12,706 nucleotides of DNA from Gammaproteobacteria bacterium. GTDB lineage: Bacteria > Pseudomonadota > Gammaproteobacteria > DSM-16500. Each line of letters opens with the position of its first letter. Positions within the stretch are counted from its first letter, which is position 1. Below the pieces are notes generated by a model. It did not search any database. It saw nothing but the letters and a program-made list of their open reading frames with translations, and was not told where the DNA came from. The stretch lies in contig JABDEF010000043.1 of assembly GCA_013287235.1 (NCBI GenBank), positions 1 to 12,706 on the forward strand. Reading direction: 5' to 3'. Of the stretch, positions 1-6,915 are shown in pieces. Position numbers and translations under genes: made by a program.

Positions 1-1378
1 TTTTAGGATTAAGCGAAGACGTTCTTTGTCGTGGATGCAGAGTAATAATTTTTTATAGTTAGCGGTATTTTTTGCTCCTTTGTCGATTAACATTTTTAGT
101 AAAGAGATATGAGAACCTATTGCTAAATCGGCTGGTAAGTGCTGGGTCGCTTGGTCAGGTTGGTTGATGGCAGCCTGAATGTCTTTGTGTTCTAATAGCA
201 TTTCAAGTACGGAGCGTTTACTACAAGTATAGATTATAGTATAAAGTAGAGTTTTTGATTGAGTATTATGTGTTACGATCGCGTTAGGTGTAAAATAGGG
301 TGATTGAGTCAATATTTCTAATGCTGAACTATTGGATGATTGCTCGTCGTTGATTTTGCAAAAGGTGTTGGCTAGTAAAGCAGCATAATTTTTCTTTTGT
401 TCTTCAGAGAAATAGCGTGATGCATATCCATCATATCGTTTTATTGTAGCTTTCAGGTCTTTAATTTCGGTTGGAGAGAAAGCTGCGAGAACTTGCTTGG
501 TTTCCGGGTTTATTATCCTCGTATGATAAAAGGAATTACCCATTCCTTCATGGCATATATTTAATTTTTCAAAGAAATTGAAATCGTTATTCCTGAAAGC
601 AGATTCAATTAGCTCTTTAGGGTCTTTATGTGATTTGAAAATTAAATTAAAATGTTCTTCCTCGTCAATAAATTTTAGTCGCTCATATCTACAATTGTTT
701 TGGGCTCCATGATCGACTAATAATTTCAGTATATCTTTGTCGCGTATCGCTTTATCAGCAGGTAACCATCCCTTGTCATCGGTCTTATTAATTACGATCT
801 GAATGTTTTTCATTTCTAATAATGCGCGAAGCGCGGCGTTATTGCCTGTTTTATAACAATAATCGATTACAAAATGCAGTATGGAGTTGTTACCGATATT
901 TGTGTAAGGAATATGAGGTTCTAGATGGGGTGAATGCCTTCATGCAACTTAAGAATGTCTGTAATAATATATCACCCCAATGTCTTTTTTTTGTCCAATT
1001 GAGAAGATTAACTTTTTGATCTATATCATTTATCAGAGATTCAAAGCCTTTTCCTCTATAGGATAATTCGTGTTGAGTAAACTCTTTTTTGTTACTTAAA
1101 TGTTCTTTATAAAAATGCTCAGCCTCTAGTTTTTTTAGGCATTTTTCAACTGTTTCTTCATTTATGATTGGTACTATAGAATCGAGACTAACACCACGCT
1201 CTTGTAATTTAAGTAAAATAGGATAATGATTATTTTTCGCAGCTAATTGCGCTAAAGTACAAGGCTGCTCTTTATCATCGATGATGGGTTTTTCCAGATA
1301 GTCTTTACTAAAATAGGGTGAACTCTCTAATAAGGGAACCCGAAAGCGCCACAAAAAACGGGCTGTAAATGCTATATA
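1..1378 (-). pseudogene. Ankyrin-repeat protein remnant, 5'-truncated and frameshifted; runs off the window
   Basis: Two reading frames on the minus strand each encode ankyrin-like sequence. The first is open from next to the pdxB stop down to a stop at 890. Its only early start is a TTG at 1354, and it already begins inside a repeat-like segment (LLESSPYFSKD). The second is open from just after a TGA at 940-942 to base 1 and beyond. It has no ATG until 813, which lies in the middle of a repeat. Its segments read ALLEMKNIQ, LPADKAI, LLVDHGAQNN and later EMLLEHKDIQ, LPADLAI, MLIDKGAKN, typical ankyrin helices. A short stretch in the third frame (DILKLHEGIHP, about 925-957) aligns with the equivalent part of the later repeat, so the coding frame seems to change twice near 920-975. 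I infer a gene that lost its 5' end and decayed. A sequencing indel could explain the frame change but not the missing start. Ankyrin proteins are common secreted effectors in host-associated bacteria; no function can be assigned here. Confidence 0.72.
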
Positions 1379-1380
1379 AA

Positions 1381-2469
1381 TCAGTGTGATATAAAAAGTG
1401 CTTGGATAATACGTTGATCTTCGTTTTTAAGATTCAAATCCCGCAATTCTATATATCCAAACTCGTGCCGTTCTTGAAAATTTTTCCGTAAAACATCAAA
1501 TGCATTCCCATCAATCATTTTGGATTTCATTAATTTCGTTGTAGATGCGGGATCATAAACTTTCAGAACGACTTCTCGCCAATCAACGGTTTTATTCTCA
1601 AAAGAAAACTTTGTTTTTGGCATCTTAAATAACGGAATATGGGCATTTTTAAGAAGATTCAATTTATAGGCTGCATCATATACCATGGCAACCGCCCGAT
1701 ATTTTGATTCAACGGTATAACCTGCAATATGTGGTGTTGCAAGCAATGCACGCGCCATAATTTCAACATCAATCTCAGGCTCATTTTCCCACACATCCAA
1801 ACACCACACTAAATGTTCACCATATAATTTTAAATCGGAAGAAGAAATCACCGATCCCCGGCTTGTATTCATTAAAATACACTGTTTTTTTTGTCTGGTT
1901 AAAAAATCTTTATTGATGAGATGATACGTCGGGTATAAACCTTCTTTTGTTAAAGGTGTATGTAATGTCACAAGATCCACATCATGGATTTCATCTAACG
2001 GGCACGAAATAAAATTTTCATCTAACATCGCGCGCGGTGGGTCACATACGACAACATTGAATCCTAATAATTTTAGTTTTTGAACGACGCGTCGACCGGT
2101 ATTCCCAACACCAATCACAGCGGCACGCGGTTTTTTTCCCGTTAAAAACCCCAAAGTTTGTAAACGCGCAATCGTACATATCACATATTCAGCGACAGCA
2201 TCTGCATTACAACTGAAAGCCGATGCATAGAGAATGCCCGCGTGATCAAGAAATTCAGTATCTAAATGATCAATACCCGTTGTCGTTGTTCCCACAAATT
2301 TGACTTTCGTACCTTCTAATAAAGCTTGATTAACGGGAGTCACTGCACGGACCAAAAGGATATCGGCATCGATTAAATCTTTTTGTGTGATTTCTCGCCC
2401 GGGTTTTAAAACGGTATCACCAAAATAATATTTAATTAAAGGAATATCTTCATCCGCGACAATTTTCAT
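1381..2469 (-). CDS. pdxB: Erythronate-4-phosphate dehydrogenase
   Basis: This 362-residue NAD-dependent D-2-hydroxyacid dehydrogenase oxidises 4-phospho-D-erythronate, the second step of the DXP-dependent pyridoxal 5'-phosphate pathway, in the cytosol. The N-terminus MKIVADEDIPLIKYYFGD is typical of PdxB. The Rossmann motif AAVIGVGNTGRRVVQ lies near residues 115-130, NTSRGSVISSSDL near 201-213 is the substrate and cofactor loop, and ATPHIAGYTVESKYRA carries the catalytic histidine. The C-terminal part (VYDPAS, then FDVLRKNFQERHEF) matches the PdxB-specific dimerisation domain. Length is close to the 378 residues of the E. coli enzyme, so the gene appears intact although an ankyrin remnant abuts its 3' end. 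Its ATG overlaps the ubiA stop by 4 nt (ATGA), which suggests translational coupling as the last gene of ubiC-ubiA-pdxB. Confidence 0.95.
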   Translation of the reverse strand: MKIVADEDIPLIKYYFGDTVLKPGREITQKDLIDADILLVRAVTPVNQALLEGTKVKFVGTTTTGIDHLDTEFLDHAGILYASAFSCNADAVAEYVICTIARLQTLGFLTGKKPRAAVIGVGNTGRRVVQKLKLLGFNVVVCDPPRAMLDENFISCPLDEIHDVDLVTLHTPLTKEGLYPTYHLINKDFLTRQKKQCILMNTSRGSVISSSDLKLYGEHLVWCLDVWENEPEIDVEIMARALLATPHIAGYTVESKYRAVAMVYDAAYKLNLLKNAHIPLFKMPKTKFSFENKTVDWREVVLKVYDPASTTKLMKSKMIDGNAFDVLRKNFQERHEFGYIELRDLNLKNEDQRIIQALFISH

Positions 2470-3308
2470 GATGCATAACTCAAAAAGATACCTAAAAAAA
2501 TAATGAATCCTACATATTGATGATTCAAAAATGCTTTAAAACAATTTTCTCTCGTGCGATCTTTGATAAGATACAGTTGATAAATAAACAATAGTCCTGC
2601 GACAAATACACTCAAAAAATAACTATATTTTAACTGAAATAAAAACCCATTCAAAAGCAGTAATATGAAAAAAATCATTTGTAAAATAGCGATTATCATG
2701 ACATCAAAGCGGCCAAAAAGAATGGCCGTTGATTTTACCCCCACTTTGATATCATCGATACGATCCGTCATCGCATATTGCGTATCATAAATAATCGGCC
2801 ACAATAATGCAGAGACAAATAAAAACCAGGCTTTGGGCGGTACGGTATTTAGAATCGCTGCAAATGCCATCGGAATACTCCATGAAAAAGCAACCCCTAA
2901 TCCCACTTGCGGCAAATGTGTGATGCGCTTCAAATAAGGATACACCATCGTAAATAAAGCACCGAGAATGCCTAATTGAATAGCCAATGCATTTAAAGAA
3001 AGTAATAACAGCAAAGCAAAAAACAATAAAAAAAATAAGAGGAGGAATGCTTTTTTGAGAGAAATTTTTTTAGCAGCCAAAGGTCTTTCTTTGGTCCTTT
3101 CCACATAACCATCAATATGCCGATCCGCAATATCATTGATCACACAACCCGCAGCTCGCATCACAATAACACCCGTCAAAAAAATAAAAATTAGTGAAAC
3201 AGATGGGGAACCCTCTCCCGCAAGCCAGAGTGCCCAAATGCAAGGCCACAATAAAAGATAAATGCCGATCGGCTTATCGAAACGCATCAGATGCAGATAT
3301 TGTTTCAT
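2466..3308 (-). CDS. ubiA: 4-hydroxybenzoate polyprenyltransferase
   Basis: This integral membrane prenyltransferase attaches the polyprenyl tail to 4-hydroxybenzoate, the second step committed to ubiquinone. Both Asp-rich Mg-diphosphate motifs are present: NDIADRHIDGYVERTKERPL near residues 58-77 (NDxxDxxxD) and the later YAMTDRIDDIKVGVKST. The N-terminus HLMRFDKPIGIYLLLWPCIW is characteristic of UbiA. Several hydrophobic helices follow. The 280 residues compare with 290 in E. coli. It lies downstream of ubiC, whose product is its substrate, and overlaps pdxB by 4 nt. The only G-rich stretch ahead of the ATG is GGGGGTGA, about 12 nt upstream, contributed by the edge of the REP-like element; no ordinary Shine-Dalgarno sequence is visible. 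Confidence 0.96.
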   Translation of the reverse strand: MKQYLHLMRFDKPIGIYLLLWPCIWALWLAGEGSPSVSLIFIFLTGVIVMRAAGCVINDIADRHIDGYVERTKERPLAAKKISLKKAFLLLFFLLFFALLLLLSLNALAIQLGILGALFTMVYPYLKRITHLPQVGLGVAFSWSIPMAFAAILNTVPPKAWFLFVSALLWPIIYDTQYAMTDRIDDIKVGVKSTAILFGRFDVMIIAILQMIFFILLLLNGFLFQLKYSYFLSVFVAGLLFIYQLYLIKDRTRENCFKAFLNHQYVGFIIFLGIFLSYAS

Positions 3309-3315
3309 AGTAACT

Positions 3316-3436
3316 ATTCACCCCCTTTGAAAAAGGGGGTCGACGAGCACCGCGAGACGGGGGGATTTTTTGAGCTGTAAAATCCCCCCGCCATGCAAAA
3401 AACGCATGGCGACCCCCTTTTTCAAAGGGGGTAGAT
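3316..3436. repeat. Inverted doublet of REP-like palindromic elements between ubiC and ubiA
   Basis: Two copies of one element of roughly 55 nt face each other. Each has a hairpin-forming outer part (ACCCCCTTTGAAAAAGGGGG and its complement) and a CCCCCCG-to-AAAATC inner part. The outer 23-nt arms at 3320-3342 and 3410-3432 are perfect inverted repeats. The inner arms CGGGGGGATTTT (3358-3369) and AAAATCCCCCCG (3379-3390) also pair. The linker differs: one copy holds an extra GCCATGC/GCATGGC hairpin (3390-3410) and the other does not. The arrangement resembles a BIME, a pair of REP sequences mobilised by a REP-associated tyrosine transposase, but none is seen here. It would form a long stem in the ubiC-ubiA transcript. 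Confidence 0.85.
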
Positions 3437-3451
3437 AGGTACGTTTCATAT

Positions 3452-4063
3452 TTATAAATTTAATGTATTTGATGTAAATACCTCCATTAAAAGTAAAGAT
3501 GTCGCATCATTCGAAAATAATGACCGTCGAGCCCAAAGCTTTTCTTGATCGAAATATTTTCTCACTTTTTCATGTAAAGTCATTCCCGTTTTAAGACACA
3601 TAAATTCAAAACCACTTCGCTTGATTTTTTTATTTTTAAATAGAACTGCACCCAGCGCTCGCGTTTTTAAGTGTGCCAATTGTTGATACTCTCCCTTTAA
3701 GAACGACTTTGGAATAATCGTACGCGCATACATCCAAATTTTTTTTTCACTTAAAATCAACACTTCTCGCACCAAAACAAAACTTCGAAAATTTAAGTTT
3801 AACAGTTTTCGTTCTGAAAAGTGGGGTAATTGCCAAGATTGTTCTAATACCTGAATACGCGCATCCCGAATACCATGTACTCTTAAACGCTGCATAAAAG
3901 AACCGGCATGGATAAGCCAGTGTTTTTCCTTCAAAGGGGTATCAAAATTTAACTTTTTATACCAATAGGCGTTCAGTTCTTCAATCATCTTTATAGTTTT
4001 AAATAAGTCTTTTGGTAAAAAGCAACCAAAAGACTTATCTAAAATGCAATCCTCATGTTTCAT
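3452..4063 (-). CDS. ubiC: Chorismate--pyruvate lyase
   Basis: UbiC converts chorismate to 4-hydroxybenzoate and pyruvate, the first step committed to ubiquinone. The family motifs occur in order: VREVLILSEKKIWMYARTIIP (residues 97-117, split as VREV and ARTIIP) with the substrate-binding Arg99, the TRALGAVLF loop (134-142), LWARRSLF (176-183) and a C-terminal LLLMEVF with Glu194, equivalent to the catalytic E155 of E. coli UbiC. At 203 residues it is longer than the 165-residue E. coli enzyme; the excess is mostly an N-terminal extension of about 30 residues. It is the first gene of the minus-strand ubiC-ubiA-pdxB operon and is divergent from the rubredoxin reductase gene. The sequence ahead of its ATG (TGATCAAAGTAA) has only a weak Shine-Dalgarno match. 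Confidence 0.93.
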   Translation of the reverse strand: MKHEDCILDKSFGCFLPKDLFKTIKMIEELNAYWYKKLNFDTPLKEKHWLIHAGSFMQRLRVHGIRDARIQVLEQSWQLPHFSERKLLNLNFRSFVLVREVLILSEKKIWMYARTIIPKSFLKGEYQQLAHLKTRALGAVLFKNKKIKRSGFEFMCLKTGMTLHEKVRKYFDQEKLWARRSLFSNDATSLLLMEVFTSNTLNL

Positions 4064-4113
4064 TTACTTTGATCAATTTTAAAAATATAAACAACAAAAT
4101 ACTAGAAAATGAT

Positions 4114-4143
4114 ATATTATTATTGTTTGGCTTTTATAGACAA
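4114..4143 (-). promoter_or_regulatory. Candidate sigma-70 promoter for ubiC-ubiA-pdxB
   Basis: Reading the minus strand, TTGTCT (4143-4138) is followed after 18 nt by TAATAT (4119-4114). The predicted start would lie about 45 nt before the ubiC ATG. The region is very AT-rich, so chance matches are likely and this is only a candidate. Confidence 0.33.
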
Positions 4144-4159
4144 TGGATATTTTTTTATT

Positions 4160-4204
4160 TTTGAGATAAATATTTGGTGTTTTTACCAAATTATTTATCT
4201 CAAA
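4160..4204 (+). promoter_or_regulatory. AT-rich near-perfect inverted repeat upstream of the rubredoxin reductase gene
   Basis: The arm at 4160-4178 (TTTGAGATAAATATTTGGT) pairs with 4185-4204 (ACCAAATTATTTATCTCAAA). There is one bulged base and a 6-nt loop. It ends 22 nt before the ATG at 4227, after an AAGG ribosome-binding site at 4215-4218 has been allowed for. There is no U-tract after either strand, so it does not look like an ordinary terminator. It may be a leader hairpin or an operator shared by the divergent genes. The structure is clear; the role is unknown. Confidence 0.6.
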
Positions 4205-4226
4205 CACTAATTATAAGGCTAATCGT

Positions 4227-5372
4227 ATGAAACTCCCAATCGTCATTATAGGCACAGGGCTTGCGGGTTACACCCTGGCACGTGAACTCCGCCGTATTGA
4301 TCAAAAAACGCCCCTCACACTCATCACGGCTGATGATGGGCATTATTACCCCAAGCCTCAACTTTCAACGGCATTGACCCAAGGTAAAACCTCGGATTCT
4401 TTAATCACCGCCGATGCAGAAGCCATGGCCATGCAACTCCACGCAACGATTGTGACAAAATGTCCCATAGAAACCATCGACCTTGCCTCGAAGGCTATTT
4501 TAATCCGAGAGGAATTATTGCATTTTCAAAGCTTAGTTTTAGCATGTGGGGCGGAAGTGATTAAACCACAATTGAAAGGCGATAGCATTCGCGACGTGTT
4601 ATCGATCAATCACATTTATCATTATGCCACTTTCCAAGAATTCATTAAAAATAAAAAAACCATCGCCATTCTCGGTGCGGGATTGATAGGCTCTGAATTC
4701 GCGAATGATCTTTCGAATGCAGGTTACAAAGTCCACATCATTGCACCTGCAAAATCACCTTTGGATCTTTTAGTCCCTGAAGATATAGGAAAAATTTTAC
4801 AAACAGCACTCGAACAAAATGGCGTTACTTTTCACCTCAACTGTGTTGCCAATCGTATTGATAAAATTAGCCATGGATACAATCTTGAATTATCAAATGG
4901 CAATGAATTAGAAGTTGAATTTGTATTATCTGCCATTGGTTTAAAACCGCATATCCATATCGCAGAAAAAGCACACATAAAAACGAACCGCGGCATTCTC
5001 GTGAATCGCTATTTAGAAACAAGTAGCGAACATGTGTATGCGCTCGGCGATTGCGCAGAAGTAGAGGGCCATGTGCTTCCCTATATTGCGCCTTTATTAA
5101 ATTGTGCAAAAGCACTTGCAAAAACCTTGAGTGGCGAAAAAACCCCCGTATTATATCCTGCGATGCCCGTTTTAGTTAAAACACCTGCTCATCCTATTGC
5201 CGTATGTCCGCCACCAAAAGATGCCGTAGGTAATTGGGTAATTGAAACGAAAGGTACGGATACGTATGCTTTATTTTATGATCAAAAACAACAATTAACA
5301 GGCTTTGTATTAACCAATGGTGCTGTGAAAGAGCGGGCATCGTATGCTAAACAACTTCCTTCATTAATTTAA
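4227..5372 (+). CDS. rubB: Rubredoxin-NAD(+) reductase (FAD-dependent)
   Basis: This 381-residue pyridine nucleotide-disulfide oxidoreductase-fold flavoenzyme passes electrons from NADH to rubredoxin. It closely resembles the Pseudomonas RubB/AlkT group. The start region VIIGTGLAGYTLARELR is followed by TPLTLITADDGHYYPKPQLS, the segment typical of that group. GTGLAG (residues 9-14) binds FAD, LGAGLIGSEFANDL (149-162) contains the NAD-binding GxGxxG, and YALGDCAEV (271-279) contains the FAD-ribityl Asp275. The C-terminal segment with MPVLVKTPAHPIAVCPPP is also family-specific. No redox-active CxxxxC of the disulfide reductases is present, as expected. An AAGG sequence 8 nt ahead of the ATG supports the start. 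Rubredoxin genes often lie beside rubB in pseudomonads, but none is visible here, so the partner must be encoded elsewhere or be different. Confidence 0.9.
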   Translation: MKLPIVIIGTGLAGYTLARELRRIDQKTPLTLITADDGHYYPKPQLSTALTQGKTSDSLITADAEAMAMQLHATIVTKCPIETIDLASKAILIREELLHFQSLVLACGAEVIKPQLKGDSIRDVLSINHIYHYATFQEFIKNKKTIAILGAGLIGSEFANDLSNAGYKVHIIAPAKSPLDLLVPEDIGKILQTALEQNGVTFHLNCVANRIDKISHGYNLELSNGNELEVEFVLSAIGLKPHIHIAEKAHIKTNRGILVNRYLETSSEHVYALGDCAEVEGHVLPYIAPLLNCAKALAKTLSGEKTPVLYPAMPVLVKTPAHPIAVCPPPKDAVGNWVIETKGTDTYALFYDQKQQLTGFVLTNGAVKERASYAKQLPSLI

Positions 5373-5374
5373 TA

Positions 5375-5401
5375 TGGTATAATATTGACACACATTATAC
5401 C
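5375..5401 (+). promoter_or_regulatory. Extended -10 promoter overlapped by a GGTATAAT/ATTATACC dyad
   Basis: A perfect TATAAT (5378-5383) preceded by TGG (5375-5377) makes an extended -10 box right after the rubB stop. The -35 region is poor, as extended -10 promoters allow. The arms GGTATAAT (5376-5383) and ATTATACC (5394-5401) form an 8-bp dyad with a 10-bp gap that covers the -10 box and the predicted start site. This suits an operator for a dimeric regulator of the gene at 5415. Alternatively it is a small hairpin at the end of the rubB transcript. Confidence 0.45.
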
Positions 5402-5414
5402 GGATAGGCTGACT

Positions 5415-5882
5415 ATGAGCTTCATTGAAAAAAACCTCATGCCAAACGAAAAAATTATTTATCGAACGAAAAAAAATTTTATTATTTTTCTTGCGCCGGT
5501 ACTTTGGATCCTCATCAGCTTATTTTTCTTTACAAACAGTAATCCCATGGTCCAAAAAGTCGCTATTCTTCCGCTCATTGTCGCTCTACTCACGGGGATC
5601 AATCAATGGCTAATGTATTTTGTTTCTGAATTTGCCATCACAAATGTACGTGTCATGATGCGCGAAGGTTTTTTTATACGCCATACGAATGATACAAGAT
5701 TGGCAGCGCTTGCCAATGTTACTGTCAATCAAAGTTTAGTAGGTCAAGTATTAAATTATGGTACAATTTTTATAAACTCCTTTGGCGGCGAAAGCGATCC
5801 TTTTCGTGATATCGATAACCCCAACGAATTCCAAAAAAAATTACAAACTGAATTATACAATTTTCAAAAATCCCCTCTTTAA
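5415..5882 (+). CDS. Membrane protein with a bacterial PH (DUF304/YdbS-like) domain
   Basis: With the ATG at 5415 this is a 155-residue protein. A short N-terminal cytosolic segment (SFIEKNLMPNEKIIYRTKK) is followed by two hydrophobic helices (about residues 20-40 and 46-68), then a bPH_2-like domain: FAITNVRVMMREGFFIRHTNDTR, LANVTVNQSLVGQVLNYG and TIFINSFGGESDPF. Phrases of the type LMPNEKIIYRTK, ITNVRVMMREGF and GQVLNYGTI are diagnostic of the DUF304 family. Family members are thought to be membrane-anchored scaffolds; no enzymatic activity is known to me. An upstream TTG at 5385 is in frame, but it lies inside the predicted promoter/operator region, so the ATG at 5415 is preferred although its Shine-Dalgarno match (GATAGG) is weak. 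It probably heads a three-gene plus-strand cluster. Confidence 0.82.
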   Translation: MSFIEKNLMPNEKIIYRTKKNFIIFLAPVLWILISLFFFTNSNPMVQKVAILPLIVALLTGINQWLMYFVSEFAITNVRVMMREGFFIRHTNDTRLAALANVTVNQSLVGQVLNYGTIFINSFGGESDPFRDIDNPNEFQKKLQTELYNFQKSPL

Positions 5883-5908
5883 AAAATTTTTCTATAAGGA
5901 TATAAAAA

Positions 5909-6247
5909 ATGCTTGACCCTTTAGATGAGATCAAATCTGACTTACCTAGCATTTTTATTAAAACATGTCTCGCGGGATTGGGAGCATTTAGGCTCGCATA
6001 CAAAGAAAGCAAAAACTTGTTTATTGCAATTCCTTTAGCATCTCTTGCAAGCTATGTCACTTTTGAATATACCAAATATATTGCATTAAAAAAAACAAGT
6101 GAAGAAACCCTAAAAGCGCTAAAAAACCAACATACATTTTTCAAATCATCCAGTGGTAACATCATGGCAGAAGATGATATGATAGAAATGCAACTAAGAA
6201 TTAAACAATTCGCCGATGAGAAACGAGTTGCTATAAAGAGAACTTAG
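5909..6247 (+). CDS. Hypothetical protein with a membrane-associated N-terminal half
   Basis: This is a 112-residue protein that I do not recognise. The N-terminal part is weakly amphipathic (IFIKTCLAGLGAFRLAYK). A clearer hydrophobic segment (LFIAIPLASLASYVTFEY, about residues 37-54) could span the membrane. The C-terminal half is charged and helical (TSEETLKALKNQ, then DMIEMQLRIKQFADEKRVAIKR), possibly a coiled coil. A good ribosome-binding site (AAGGA, about 9 nt ahead) supports the ATG. It lies 26 nt after the PH-domain gene and 26 nt before the next gene, so the three are probably cotranscribed. Confidence 0.68.
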   Translation: MLDPLDEIKSDLPSIFIKTCLAGLGAFRLAYKESKNLFIAIPLASLASYVTFEYTKYIALKKTSEETLKALKNQHTFFKSSSGNIMAEDDMIEMQLRIKQFADEKRVAIKRT

Positions 6248-6273
6248 ATTTTTTATAAATAAAAGGGAATAAT

Positions 6274-6828
6274 ATGTTAAGAAAATTCACGCCTGAAGAA
6301 ATTGAAAGCTATTTTCAATCTGCAAAAAATATGTATCAAGAAGCAAAACTACCGGAACCCTTGATCGAGAAATTACTCACAAAAAGCAAAGAACAACTTG
6401 ATTTTATTGAAGAAGAACTTACAAAAATAGAAAAAAATCCAACCATTATATCAGCTATTGAATTAGCCAATAAAAATATTGATGAAATCAGAAAATTATC
6501 TTACACTTTAAAAGAAATAGGCTTTTCGGATGATGAAAATGAACGTATACATTTAATTAGAACTATACTTCGCGAACATCCTCTACATAAAAAAATCAAA
6601 ATGCTTTTTGATGATTGTTTTGAAAAAATTAAGAAAGATGATTTACAAGAAGAAACAACAAAAAAATTGCACTTATTTATCCAAAATGCACTTTCTAAAA
6701 TAGACAATCCCACTACACGAAAATGCTTAGCTGAAGAGCAAAAATCTGCATTAGATCTTATGAAAATATATAATCAAGATTTAGCAAAGGCGGAAGAGCC
6801 GCGCGCCAACGCACGGCCTGCTTTATAA
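6274..6828 (+). CDS. Hypothetical all-helical charged protein
   Basis: This 184-residue protein is rich in Lys and Glu, with long helical stretches such as LIEKLLTKSKEQLDFIEEEL and KKIKMLFDDCFEKIKKDDLQ. It has no signal peptide or membrane segment and matches no family I recognise. A strong ribosome-binding site (AAAAGGGAA) lies just before the ATG. It is the last gene of the cluster that starts at 5415. Base composition changes abruptly in its last 12 codons: the tail EEPRANARPAL is GC-rich and forms a hairpin at 6798-6817, so the native C-terminus may have been replaced by a repeat-derived sequence. Secreted effectors of host-associated bacteria can look like this, but nothing in the sequence proves it. 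Confidence 0.68.
   Translation: MLRKFTPEEIESYFQSAKNMYQEAKLPEPLIEKLLTKSKEQLDFIEEELTKIEKNPTIISAIELANKNIDEIRKLSYTLKEIGFSDDENERIHLIRTILREHPLHKKIKMLFDDCFEKIKKDDLQEETTKKLHLFIQNALSKIDNPTTRKCLAEEQKSALDLMKIYNQDLAKAEEPRANARPAL
6798..6817 (+). terminator. GC-rich hairpin in the end of the 184-residue gene, possible terminator
   Basis: GCCGCGCG (6798-6805) pairs with CGCACGGC (6810-6817) around a CCAA loop, with one mismatch. The following CTGCTTTAT is only weakly U-rich. It may act as a terminator, or it may be part of a palindromic repeat that extended the reading frame. Confidence 0.35.
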
Positions 6829-6840
6829 AACAAATGGAGT

Positions 6841-6883
6841 GCCACCCTGAGGGATCGACGCATGTGTCACCCCGCAGGGTGGC
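6841..6883. repeat. Intergenic palindrome GCCACCCTG...CAGGGTGGC between convergent genes
   Basis: Perfect 9-bp arms (6841-6849 and 6875-6883) enclose a 25-nt loop. It lies between the ends of the convergent 184-residue gene and the amidohydrolase gene. It has no U-tract on either side. The CACCCTGAGGGATCG wording is typical of dispersed palindromic repeats; bidirectional termination or mRNA end protection is possible. Confidence 0.55.
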
Positions 6884-6915
6884 AAAGGATGGGCTTCACT
6901 TTTCGTGCGGTGAAA

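Noticed and set aside
822..1019. 65-residue plus-strand frame opposite the ankyrin remnant
   Set aside because: The minus strand carries clear ankyrin sequence in this stretch; the plus frame looks like chance.
3316..3436. CRISPR array or insertion sequence
   Set aside because: Only two inverted copies without spacers, and no transposase frame.
4160..4204. Intrinsic terminator reading of the AT-rich hairpin
   Set aside because: The stem is not GC-rich and no U-tract follows on either strand; it also lies between two divergent genes, where no transcript should end.
4867..5121. 84-residue minus-strand frame inside rubB
   Set aside because: It lies entirely opposite a well-supported gene and has no recognisable domain or ribosome-binding site.
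5385..5414. TTG start giving the PH-domain protein ten more residues
   Set aside because: It lies in the promoter/operator dyad at the expected transcription start; the ATG at 5415 fits the family start better.
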